Assembly (NCBI GenBank): GCA_036274895.1
Contig: DASUEU010000078.1
Coordinates: forward strand, 1 to 64,000
Reading direction: 5' to 3'
DNA: 64,000 nt
Source: CALMKX01 sp036274895
GTDB taxonomy: Bacteria; Acidobacteriota; Thermoanaerobaculia; Multivoradales; SZUA-115
Each line of letters starts with the position of its first letter. Positions within the stretch are counted from its first letter, which is position 1. Position numbers and translations under genes: made by a program. This document shows positions 57,024 through 64,000 of this stretch, in pieces. The notes beneath the pieces were generated by a model. The model was not told the DNA's origin and did no database searches. It saw only the letters and a list, made by a program, of their open reading frames with translations.

Positions 57024-58802
57024 ATGAAGAGCAAGCACTGGGCAAAACTCTCCGGCAGGGCCTGCGGCCTGCTGGTCGCCGGCTTGATGGTGCTGGGTTG
57101 CTCGAGCGACTCGCCCTCGGAGCCCCGGCAGGAACCACCCCCGGCCCCCCCGCCGTCGGGTAGCACCTTCCTGATCTCGGTGTCGGCCAACCCCACCGAC
57201 CTCCAGGCGGGCGGCGACCAGGCGAGCGTGATCACCATCCAGGTCCGGCGGCGCGACAACGGCGCCCCCCCGGCCAACGGCACCACCGCCGTCGTCAGCA
57301 CTAGCCTGGGCGAGTTCAGCGCCCAGGGCAGCGGCATCCAGAGCGGCGTCGTCGAGTTGATCAACGGCAACGCGCAGGTTCTCCTGTTCCCGGGAAACGT
57401 CGCGGGCGGCGCGATCGTCCAGGCGCGGCTCGAGAACTCCTTCGGCCAGGCGGCCATCAACATCGGCCAGGCCGCGACCTTCTTCCTCTCGTTCGTCACT
57501 CCGGCCACCGGCTCGCCGCTGGGTGGAGATCGTGTCGACATCGTGGGCGGCGGCATCCAGGAGCCGGTGCGAGTGACCGTCGGGGGAGTGGTGGCGCAGG
57601 TGGTGTCGGTCGCCGCCGATCGGATCCGGATCATCACGCCCCCGTCCCAGACGGCCGTGCCCACCGGCACCACGAGGCCGGTGAACGTCAACGTGACGAT
57701 CAACCTCAACGAGACCGATGAGGCCACCGACCAGCTCGACAGCGGCTTCACCTACGTCCCCGGTGGTACCCCGGTGCTCCAGCCGCAGATCTTCTCGGTC
57801 AGCCCGGCTTCGGGCGTCAACGAGGGCGGCACCCGGGTGACGATCGTCGGTGACGGCTTCGAGTCTCCCGTCCAGGTGCTCTTCGGCGCGGGCAACACCA
57901 ACGTCGAGGCGACGGTGGAGAACGTGTCGCGGACGCAGATCGTGGTGCGCACCCCGGCCGCTACGGGCTTCGGCCAGGGCAACCAGAACCAGCAGGTCAA
58001 CATCACCGTCCGCAACCTGAACACCGGCTTCTCGGCGGTGGCCAACGGGGCCTTCCGCTACGGCAGCGGCATCATCATCACCGGCTACCAGCCGCAGCAG
58101 TTCATCTACGACTCGGCACCGGTGATCACCATCTTCGGCCAGGGCTTCGAGGCCCCGGTGCAGGTGTTGATCGGCGGCATCCTGTCGCAGACCCTGACGG
58201 TCTCCGGCACCCAGATCACCGCCCGGGCCCCGATCCCGCAGATCAACAGCTGCGCCAACCTCATGGGCGAGGTCACGGTGACCAACCTGGCCTCGGGAGC
58301 CACGACGACGCAGGGTGTGCCCGGCATCATCTTCCAGGTGCCGGTACCCCTGATCACGGGCGTGAGCCCGAACGCCGCCACCGGCAACACTCTGGTCACG
58401 GTGACCGGCTCCGGTTTCGACGAGCCCCTCCAGGTGTTCTTCGGTGACGTTGCCGGCTCGGTCAACAGCGTGAACTCCGCCGGCACGCAGATCAGCGTCA
58501 GGACGCCGACTTCCTTCTCCGCCTTCAACGAGGTGGCTTGCGACGACAACGCGGACGGCACCATCGGTTCCCGGTTCGTGCCCACGTCGGTGACGGTACG
58601 GGTGGTGAACCTCCAGACCACCTGCGAGGCCACGCTTGCCGGCGGCTTCACCTTCAACCCCACGGATACGACCTGCCGCGGAGACCAGGGTCCGGTGATG
58701 CCGGAGTGCAGTGACGGGGTGGACAACGACGGCGATACGTTCGTGGACTTCCCGATGGATCCGCAGTGCACCAACGCGCTCGATAACACGGAAGCCAGCT
58801 AG
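57024..58802 (+). CDS. Lipoprotein with repeated IPT/TIG domains
   Basis: 592 residues. Lipobox LMVLGCSSD (Cys27) is followed by a Pro-rich spacer. A bacterial Ig-like segment (residues about 50-150) and then four or five IPT/TIG domains follow; their GVNEGGTRVTIVGDGFESPV, SPVQVLFG and VTVTGSGFDEPLQVFFGD are standard for the fold. The C-terminus carries CSDGVDNDGDTFVDFPMDPQ, a short acidic motif often seen in secreted proteins. It lies 30 bases after the previous lipoprotein and is followed by a 14-bp hairpin. A surface or periplasmic adhesin role for the pilus complex is inferred. Confidence 0.8.
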   Translation: MKSKHWAKLSGRACGLLVAGLMVLGCSSDSPSEPRQEPPPAPPPSGSTFLISVSANPTDLQAGGDQASVITIQVRRRDNGAPPANGTTAVVSTSLGEFSAQGSGIQSGVVELINGNAQVLLFPGNVAGGAIVQARLENSFGQAAINIGQAATFFLSFVTPATGSPLGGDRVDIVGGGIQEPVRVTVGGVVAQVVSVAADRIRIITPPSQTAVPTGTTRPVNVNVTINLNETDEATDQLDSGFTYVPGGTPVLQPQIFSVSPASGVNEGGTRVTIVGDGFESPVQVLFGAGNTNVEATVENVSRTQIVVRTPAATGFGQGNQNQQVNITVRNLNTGFSAVANGAFRYGSGIIITGYQPQQFIYDSAPVITIFGQGFEAPVQVLIGGILSQTLTVSGTQITARAPIPQINSCANLMGEVTVTNLASGATTTQGVPGIIFQVPVPLITGVSPNAATGNTLVTVTGSGFDEPLQVFFGDVAGSVNSVNSAGTQISVRTPTSFSAFNEVACDDNADGTIGSRFVPTSVTVRVVNLQTTCEATLAGGFTFNPTDTTCRGDQGPVMPECSDGVDNDGDTFVDFPMDPQCTNALDNTEAS

Positions 58803-58837
58803 GCCACCGGCCTCGCTGCCCTCCAGCCGCCTCGACC

Positions 58838-58871
58838 GGGGGGCGATCGCCTAGACGGGCGATCGCCCCCC
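58838..58871. terminator. 14-bp perfect hairpin before last pil-cluster lipoprotein gene
   Basis: GGGGGGCGATCGCC pairs with GGCGATCGCCCCCC across TAGACG. Each arm contains the palindrome GGCGATCGCC. It lies 18 bases before the next ATG, and TTCG follows. It may terminate the upstream transcript partially or control the last gene separately. A TATACT at 58877-58882 is a weak -10 candidate. Confidence 0.5.
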
Positions 58872-58889
58872 TTCGTATACTGGCTCGCC

Positions 58890-59834
58890 ATGAGATCACG
58901 CATCCTCGCCCTGACTGCCGCCTTGGTCGCCCTCGGGCTCACCGCCTGCGATAGCGCCACCCCCGTAGCCCCCACCGGGGCAATGCTCAAGCTCTCCATC
59001 ACCCCGGTCGAGATCGCCTTGAACGGCTCGGCCACGGTGACCGTCGAGGCCCGCAGAGAGAACGGTCAGCCGGTCAACCAGGGGTCGGAGATCACCCTCT
59101 CGACCACGCTAGGGCGACTCGACGCGACGGTCCTGTTCACGGATGAGCGGGGCTTCGCCACCACGACCCTGCGCGGGGACGGCCGCATCGGCGAAGCTTC
59201 CGTGGTCGCTCGCTCGGGGGCAGTGGAGTCCACGGCCGTGATGGTACAGATCGGCCGCCTGGCCTCCAACGTCACCCTCCAGACCTCGCCGACCACGATC
59301 CCGGAGACCGAGGACGCCACCGTCAACCTGCTCGCCGTGGTGCGCGACGGCCAGGGCCAGCCCCTCCCCAACGTCTCGGTCAACTTCCTCACGGACGTGG
59401 GCCAGCTCAACTCGGGGGGTGCCTTCCGCACAACCGACAACCGGGGTGAAGCCAAAGACACGCTCAGGGTCAGCACCGAAGACGTCAACGTGCTGTCGGG
59501 CGAGACCTTCACGGTCCGGGTGCAGGTCAGCGCATCCGGCGGCAACGTTGCGTCCGACGACGCCACGATCACCATCGCGCGCCGACCCATCGCCAGCTTC
59601 ACCGTGCAGCAGAACCGGCTGATCGTGACCTTCACTGACACCTCCACAGGAGGCCGACCGACGGAGTGGTTCTGGGACTTCGACTTCGCAGGGGTACCCA
59701 ACGTCTCAACCAGCAGGCTCCAGAACCCCACCTTCACCTACTCCGCGCCGGGTACTTACGTCGTCTTCTTCAGGGCCACCAACGCCACCGGCAGCGGCGA
59801 GACGACCCGGCAGATCACCGTCACGGCCAACTGA
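58890..59834 (+). CDS. Lipoprotein with two Big_1-like domains and a PKD domain
   Basis: 314 residues. Lipobox LGLTACDSA (Cys20). Residues about 35-130 and 135-225 are two invasin-type Ig (Big_1) domains (ITLSTTLGRLDATVLFTDER, and VSVNFLTDVGQLNSGG). Residues about 235-314 form a PKD domain (VTFTDTSTGGRPTEWFWDFD, then YSAPGTYVVFFRATNATG). Tandem Ig-like modules suggest a stalk displayed from a membrane. It follows the TIG lipoprotein after a hairpin. An 11-bp hairpin after its stop closes the cluster. Confidence 0.82.
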   Translation: MRSRILALTAALVALGLTACDSATPVAPTGAMLKLSITPVEIALNGSATVTVEARRENGQPVNQGSEITLSTTLGRLDATVLFTDERGFATTTLRGDGRIGEASVVARSGAVESTAVMVQIGRLASNVTLQTSPTTIPETEDATVNLLAVVRDGQGQPLPNVSVNFLTDVGQLNSGGAFRTTDNRGEAKDTLRVSTEDVNVLSGETFTVRVQVSASGGNVASDDATITIARRPIASFTVQQNRLIVTFTDTSTGGRPTEWFWDFDFAGVPNVSTSRLQNPTFTYSAPGTYVVFFRATNATGSGETTRQITVTAN

Positions 59835-59855
59835 TCCCGTCAGCTTCCTGGCCCC

Positions 59856-59883
59856 CTCGGGGCTCGTTCAATCGAGCCCCGAG
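59856..59883 (+). terminator. Hairpin ending the pil cluster
   Basis: CTCGGGGCTCG (59856-59866) pairs perfectly with CGAGCCCCGAG (59873-59883) around TTCAAT. It lies 22 bases after the last lipoprotein stop. There is no T run. Confidence 0.5.
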
Positions 59884-59894
59884 CACCCGACTGC

Positions 59895-59900
59895 TATAAT
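59895..59900 (+). promoter_or_regulatory. TATAAT -10 element of the acc operon
   Basis: A perfect TATAAT lies 59 bases before the TPR gene's ATG and just beyond the preceding terminator-like hairpin. A matching -35 is not clear. It is the best promoter for the TPR-roadblock-accBC-thiE run. Confidence 0.45.
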
Positions 59901-59958
59901 CCGCGCCACCGGAGACCGACTTCCTTCTGTCACTTCCGGGCTCACGAGAGGGCGTGCG

Positions 59959-61053
59959 ATGCCGGATACCGGAGCCATATCCTTGAGGCTGATGGAGCTG
60001 AGGCGGCGGTGGGAGGACGAGCCCGGCTCGCCGATCTTCCTCCAGCTCGCCGAGGAGTACCGCCGGGTAGGCAGAACCACCGAGGCCCTCGAGGTCCTCG
60101 AAACCGGCCTGGACAAGAGCCCGGGCTACCTCTCGGCCCGAGTCGCCCTCGGTCGCATCCTCCTCGAGCTCGCCCGGCCCGCCGACTCCCTGACCCAACT
60201 CAAGGCCGTCCTCGAGCGCGACCCCGCCCACATGGTCGCCAGCAAGCTCATGGTGGAGGCCCACCTCCAGCGCCACGATCCGGTCCTGGCCCGCCGGCAG
60301 CTCGACCACTATGCCCAGCTCTCGCCGAGCGATCCCGATCTCGAGACCCTCCGCGCCCGCATCGACAACGAGCTGCTCGCCCCTGCCGAGGAGGTCCCGG
60401 TGGCCGTCACGCCCGAAGCCGCGCCCGAACCGCCCCCCACGCCCGCCCGCAAGACCTGGCGGGCCACGGACGAGGCCGAGCCCTTCGCAGCGAGGCCCCC
60501 GGGCCTCGACCGATCGACCTATCGCAGCCGGCTCGGCACCGACGGGCTGTTCACTGCGCCTCCGCCTCCGGTAGCCCCAGAGTCCTTCGACGAGCCGGCC
60601 CCGACCGCGCTCCCGCCCGAGGACGCCTGGAGCGCGTTGGTCACGGAACCAACCGCGCCGGCTGCGGAAGCGGCGGCGCCGGCAGTCGAAGTGGCCGAGC
60701 CCGAGCTCGAGGACGACACCGCCGTGCTGCCGGCGCCCGAGCCCATGCCTGCGCCCCCTGGCCCAGAGCCGGCGACGGTCACCCTCGCCGACCTCTACCT
60801 GCGCCAGGGCCATCTCGAGGAGGCCGGGCGGATCTACCTGCGCGTACTGGAGAAGGAGCCCTCGAACTCCCAGGCCCTGGCCGGCCTCAAGGAAGTGGCG
60901 GACCAACTGGCACCACCACCGACCGCCCAACCGGTGCCCGAGGCCACGACCGTGGCGGCGGGATCGGACGCCTCGCTGCACGAGCGCAAGGTGGCGCTCT
61001 ATCGCCGTTACCTCCACAACCTCCAAGCCCGACGCGCCGCTCATGCTCCTTGA
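59959..61053 (+). CDS. TPR protein upstream of roadblock and acetyl-CoA carboxylase genes
   Basis: 364 residues; ATG with GAGAGGG upstream. TPR helices cover about residues 10-135 (IFLQLAEEYRRVGRTTEALE, ARVALGRILLELARPADSLT). A Pro/Ala/Glu-rich linker (about 136-270) and one more TPR (LADLYLRQGHLEEAGRIYLR) follow before the helical end. It is cytoplasmic, with no membrane span. Its last 11 bases overlap the roadblock gene. The two probably act together; TPR plus roadblock pairs are known in polarity and GTPase regulation. Confidence 0.75.
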   Translation: MPDTGAISLRLMELRRRWEDEPGSPIFLQLAEEYRRVGRTTEALEVLETGLDKSPGYLSARVALGRILLELARPADSLTQLKAVLERDPAHMVASKLMVEAHLQRHDPVLARRQLDHYAQLSPSDPDLETLRARIDNELLAPAEEVPVAVTPEAAPEPPPTPARKTWRATDEAEPFAARPPGLDRSTYRSRLGTDGLFTAPPPPVAPESFDEPAPTALPPEDAWSALVTEPTAPAAEAAAPAVEVAEPELEDDTAVLPAPEPMPAPPGPEPATVTLADLYLRQGHLEEAGRIYLRVLEKEPSNSQALAGLKEVADQLAPPPTAQPVPEATTVAAGSDASLHERKVALYRRYLHNLQARRAAHAP

Positions 61054-61399
61054 CCGACTCGGACGCCTCCAGCAGCGCCTTCCGGGTATGCAGGCTCTCT
61101 CCTTGGTGGACAAGGACGGCATCCCTGTCGAGTCGGTGTCGATGTCGCCGGACCTCGACCTCGAGAGCCTCACCGCCGAGCTCATCGTCCAGCTCCAGGC
61201 CATGGAGCACAGTCTCGCGGAGCTGAAGCCGGGCCAGCTCGACCACCTCGCCGTGACCACGGAGGACCGGATCCTCATGGTAAGCTGCGTCACTACCGGC
61301 TACTATCTGCTCCTGGTCCTGACCGCCACCGCCAATCGTGGCCGAGCGCGTTTCGAGCTTCGCAGGGCTCGCCTGCTCCTCGAAGACGAGCTCCTCTGA
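61043..61399 (+). CDS. Roadblock/LC7 domain protein
   Basis: 118 residues; MLLDRLGRLQQRLPGMQALS followed by LVDKDGIPVES and the closing DRILMVSCVTTGYYLLLVLT is the roadblock/LC7 fold, as in MglB, the GTPase-activating partner of MglA in polarity control. No Ras-like MglA is in the window. It overlaps the TPR gene by 11 bases and precedes accB by 38 bases, so the pair is embedded in a fatty-acid synthesis operon. Confidence 0.82.
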   Translation: MLLDRLGRLQQRLPGMQALSLVDKDGIPVESVSMSPDLDLESLTAELIVQLQAMEHSLAELKPGQLDHLAVTTEDRILMVSCVTTGYYLLLVLTATANRGRARFELRRARLLLEDELL

Positions 61400-61437
61400 G
61401 CCAGGGATCATCCAGTCCTCCGGGAGGAGACAGACCC

Positions 61438-61902
<465 letters not shown>

Positions 61903-61905
61903 CGG

Positions 61906-63252
61906 ATGTTCAAGAAAGTCCTCATCGCCAACCGCGGCGAGATCGCCCTGCGGATCATCCAGGCCTGCCGCGAGCTCGGCATCCACACGGTGGCCGTCTA
62001 CTCGACGGCCGACCGCGAGAGCCTGCACGTGGTCTACGCCGATGAGGAGGTCTGCATCGGCCCGCCGCCCTCGCCGAAGAGCTACCTCAACATCTCGAGC
62101 TTGATCGCCGCGGCCGAGATCACCGGCGCAGACGCCGTGCACCCCGGTTACGGTTTCCTGGCGGAGAACGCCCATTTTGCCGAGGTGCTCCAGGAGTGCA
62201 ACCTGGCCTGGATCGGTCCGCGACCGGAGACCATCCGGCTGATGGGGGACAAGGCCAGGGCCCGGCAGACGGCGGCCGAGTGCGGCGTCCCCGTACTGCC
62301 CGGCAGCAAGGATCCGCTGCCCGATGCGGAGACCGCCGAGCGGGTGGCCGGGGAGATCGGCTACCCGGTGATCTTGAAGGCCGCGGCGGGGGGCGGAGGG
62401 CGCGGCATGCGCATCGTCCACAGCTCCGATGCCATCGCCGCCCAGTTCGAGACCGCCCGCAACGAGGCCGAGAAGGCCTTCGGTGACGGCTCGGTCTACC
62501 TCGAGAAGTACCTGGTCCGGCCCCGCCACATCGAGTTCCAGGTCTTCGGGGACCGGCACGGCAACGTCATCCACCTCGGCGAGCGCGAATGCTCGATCCA
62601 GCGCCGCCACCAGAAGCTGATCGAAGAGTCCCCCTCGCCGGCCTTGACTCCCGAGCTGCGGGCGCGAATCGGCGACGCCGCGGTACGGCTCTGCGAGGCC
62701 GTGGGCTACGAGAACGCCGGCACCATCGAGTTCCTGCTCGACGAGGACGGCAGCTTCTACTTCATGGAGATGAACACTCGCATCCAGGTCGAGCACCCGG
62801 TCACCGAGATGGTGATGTCGGTGGACCTGGTGCGGGAGCAGATCCGCGTCGCGGCGGGGGAGAGGCTCGGCATCGCCGGTGGCCTCTCGCCCCGGGGGCA
62901 TGCCATCGAGTGCCGCATCAACGCCGAGGACCCGGAGCGCTTCACCCCCTCGCCGGGCAAGCTCTCCACCTTCCACCCCCCCGGCGGTCCTGGCACCCGG
63001 CTCGACACCCACGCCTACGAGGGCTACGTCATCCCGCCCCACTACGACTCCCTGGTGGCCAAGCTGATCGTGCACGACCACGACCGCGACGCGGCGATCA
63101 CCCGCATGCAGAGGGCCCTCGACCTCTTCGTCGTCGAAGGCATCAAGACCAGCATCCCCCTTCATCAGCGGATCCTCGCGCACCCCAAGTTTCGCTCGGG
63201 CGACCTCTCCACCCGGTTCATGGAGGAGCTGGCGGCCGAGGCAGCGCAGTGA
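61906..63252 (+). CDS. accC: Biotin carboxylase subunit of acetyl-CoA carboxylase
   Basis: 448 residues. MFKKVLIANRGEIALRIIQA and VHPGYGFLAENA mark the N-terminal biotin carboxylase domain. KAAAGGGGRGMRIV is the ATP-grasp glycine-rich loop, ERECSIQRRHQKLIEESPSP and EMNTRIQVEHPVTEM the catalytic part. The C-terminal domain ends with IKTSIPLHQRIL. It carboxylates the biotin on AccB with ATP and bicarbonate. Its stop overlaps the GTG start of thiE (GTGA). Confidence 0.96.
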   Translation: MFKKVLIANRGEIALRIIQACRELGIHTVAVYSTADRESLHVVYADEEVCIGPPPSPKSYLNISSLIAAAEITGADAVHPGYGFLAENAHFAEVLQECNLAWIGPRPETIRLMGDKARARQTAAECGVPVLPGSKDPLPDAETAERVAGEIGYPVILKAAAGGGGRGMRIVHSSDAIAAQFETARNEAEKAFGDGSVYLEKYLVRPRHIEFQVFGDRHGNVIHLGERECSIQRRHQKLIEESPSPALTPELRARIGDAAVRLCEAVGYENAGTIEFLLDEDGSFYFMEMNTRIQVEHPVTEMVMSVDLVREQIRVAAGERLGIAGGLSPRGHAIECRINAEDPERFTPSPGKLSTFHPPGGPGTRLDTHAYEGYVIPPHYDSLVAKLIVHDHDRDAAITRMQRALDLFVVEGIKTSIPLHQRILAHPKFRSGDLSTRFMEELAAEAAQ

Positions 63253-63878
63253 TCGAAACGCCCCCCCGCCTCTACGCCATCGCCGACGCCGCAGCCCTCG
63301 CCGGAAGATCCATCCCGGCGGCCGTGGCCGAGATGGCCGAGGCGGGAGTGCGATGGATCCAGCTCCGGCTCAAGACTCCGCTCGAAGACCGCGAGCGGCT
63401 GGCCTTGGTCGAGCAGACCGCGCGGCGCCTGGAAGGCGCGGCGGTGCGCCTGTGGATCGACGATCGCGCCGACCTCGCTGTCCTGGTCGACGCTGGTGGG
63501 CTCCACCTCGGCCAGCGAGACCTGCCGCCCTCGGCGGCGCGCCGGGTCGTCGGGCCTGGCTGCGCCATCGGCTTCTCGACCCACGACCTCGAGCAGCTCG
63601 GCGCGGCGGACGCGGAGCCGCACGTTGACGTCCTGGCCTTCGGCCCGATCTTCGAAACCGCCAGCAAGGAGAGGCCCGACCCCGTGGTGGGCCTCTCCGG
63701 CCTCGTCCGGGCCCGCTCCCGCACCAGCAAGCCGCTGGTGGCGATCGGCGGCCTGGACGCGGAGCGGGCCGTGGCGGCGCTCGCGGCGGGAGCGGACTCC
63801 GTGGCTCTGGTGAGCGCGGTGTGCCAGGGTGAGGTGGGCGCCAACTGCCGGCGTCTTCTCGCGCTCCTCGGGGCCTGA
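63249..63878 (+). CDS. thiE: Thiamine-phosphate synthase
   Basis: 209 residues from a GTG in a GTGA overlap with accC. ThiE joins the hydroxymethylpyrimidine and thiazole phosphates. Signature parts: RWIQLRLKTP near the start, WIDDRADLAVLVDAGGLHLG then QRDLP, GFSTHDLEQL, VDVLAFGPIFETASK and LVAIGGLDAE. The usual Lys in QxRxK is kept as RLK. Linking thiE with accBC in one operon is unusual but the overlap is clear. Confidence 0.88.
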   Translation: MIETPPRLYAIADAAALAGRSIPAAVAEMAEAGVRWIQLRLKTPLEDRERLALVEQTARRLEGAAVRLWIDDRADLAVLVDAGGLHLGQRDLPPSAARRVVGPGCAIGFSTHDLEQLGAADAEPHVDVLAFGPIFETASKERPDPVVGLSGLVRARSRTSKPLVAIGGLDAERAVAALAAGADSVALVSAVCQGEVGANCRRLLALLGA

Positions 63879-63974
63879 GCCCCCTCCCGGCCTGGCTCGA
63901 ACGTGCTAGGGTTCGGACGCCAATCGAGAAAGGCTGAAGGCTGCTGAGAGCCGCCAACGGGGCTCGGCGGCGGT

Positions 63975-64000
63975 ATGCGCATCTACCTGATCGGCTTCAT
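63975..64000 (+). CDS. Start of a further CDS, possibly shikimate kinase
   Basis: Only eight codons (MRIYLIGF) and two bases are visible before the window ends. The beginning resembles shikimate kinases, which open with a short strand leading to a GxxGxGKS P-loop, but that loop lies outside. The gene lies 96 bases after thiE; that gap contains CGCCAACGG-type short inverted repeats but no clear terminator. Confidence 0.35.

Overview
The window is a high-GC, gene-dense stretch of a Gram-negative (diderm) chromosome. The organism is inferred to be an acidobacterium, most likely in or near class Thermoanaerobaculia. The grounds are a LolA-like carrier, a type IV pilus secretin operon, many lipobox lipoproteins, a secreted protein ending in FLDGFESGNTSAWS, and a metzincin protease carrying paired LCLL/FWFF/GALSDVEY repeats. 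ECF sigma factors and TPR/CHAT proteins are also abundant. I recall these traits as common in that group; no search was run. Starts are often GTG or TTG.

Layout. 1-4383: 3' end of gamma-glutamyltransferase, a secreted protein, and a membrane iron-sulfur/TPR fusion. 4453-9027 (minus): a three-gene accessory operon, less GC-biased than its surroundings. Its last gene fuses two KaiC/RAD55-like ATPase domains to a cytoplasmic domain that looks like an ABC-transporter sugar-binding protein; this is the strongest candidate for an undescribed system. 9185-19610: a CHAT protease-TPR protein, a small partner, an ECF sigma factor with a zinc-finger membrane protein, a sigma-TPR fusion, and two paralogous FQNNS proteins flanking an aspzincin-type metalloprotease. 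19579-28588: an NCS2-type permease, a PIN-domain pair, a YfhO-like membrane protein with an M23 peptidase, a 53-residue exported peptide next to a TPR protein (a possible peptide-receptor pair), and an ECF sigma operon. 28701-38917: sulfatase, BNR propeller, GT-C-like membrane protein, metzincin protease, FmdB-type zinc ribbon, DUF4388 protein and MoeA.

38918-41880 holds a c-di-GMP-I (GEMM) type riboswitch in front of a secreted protein with four tandem DUF11-like repeats. 41964-42063 is a selenocysteine tRNA (anticodon TCA). Housekeeping genes follow: thioesterase II, LolA-like, tgt-yajC-secDF, a bifunctional Rel/SpoT enzyme behind a strong leader hairpin, and rpmB. 50796-59834 is pilMNOPQ followed by three Ig-like lipoproteins, and 59959-63878 is TPR, roadblock, accB, accC and thiE, with the first codons of one more gene at the edge.

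Taken together, the second half links surface structures (pilus, adhesin, secretin lipoproteins) with c-di-GMP and (p)ppGpp signalling. The first half carries accessory signalling or conflict-type modules built from ATPase, CHAT, TPR and sigma-factor parts. Intergenic regions hold several families of hairpin repeats. No insertion sequence, CRISPR array or prophage was seen.
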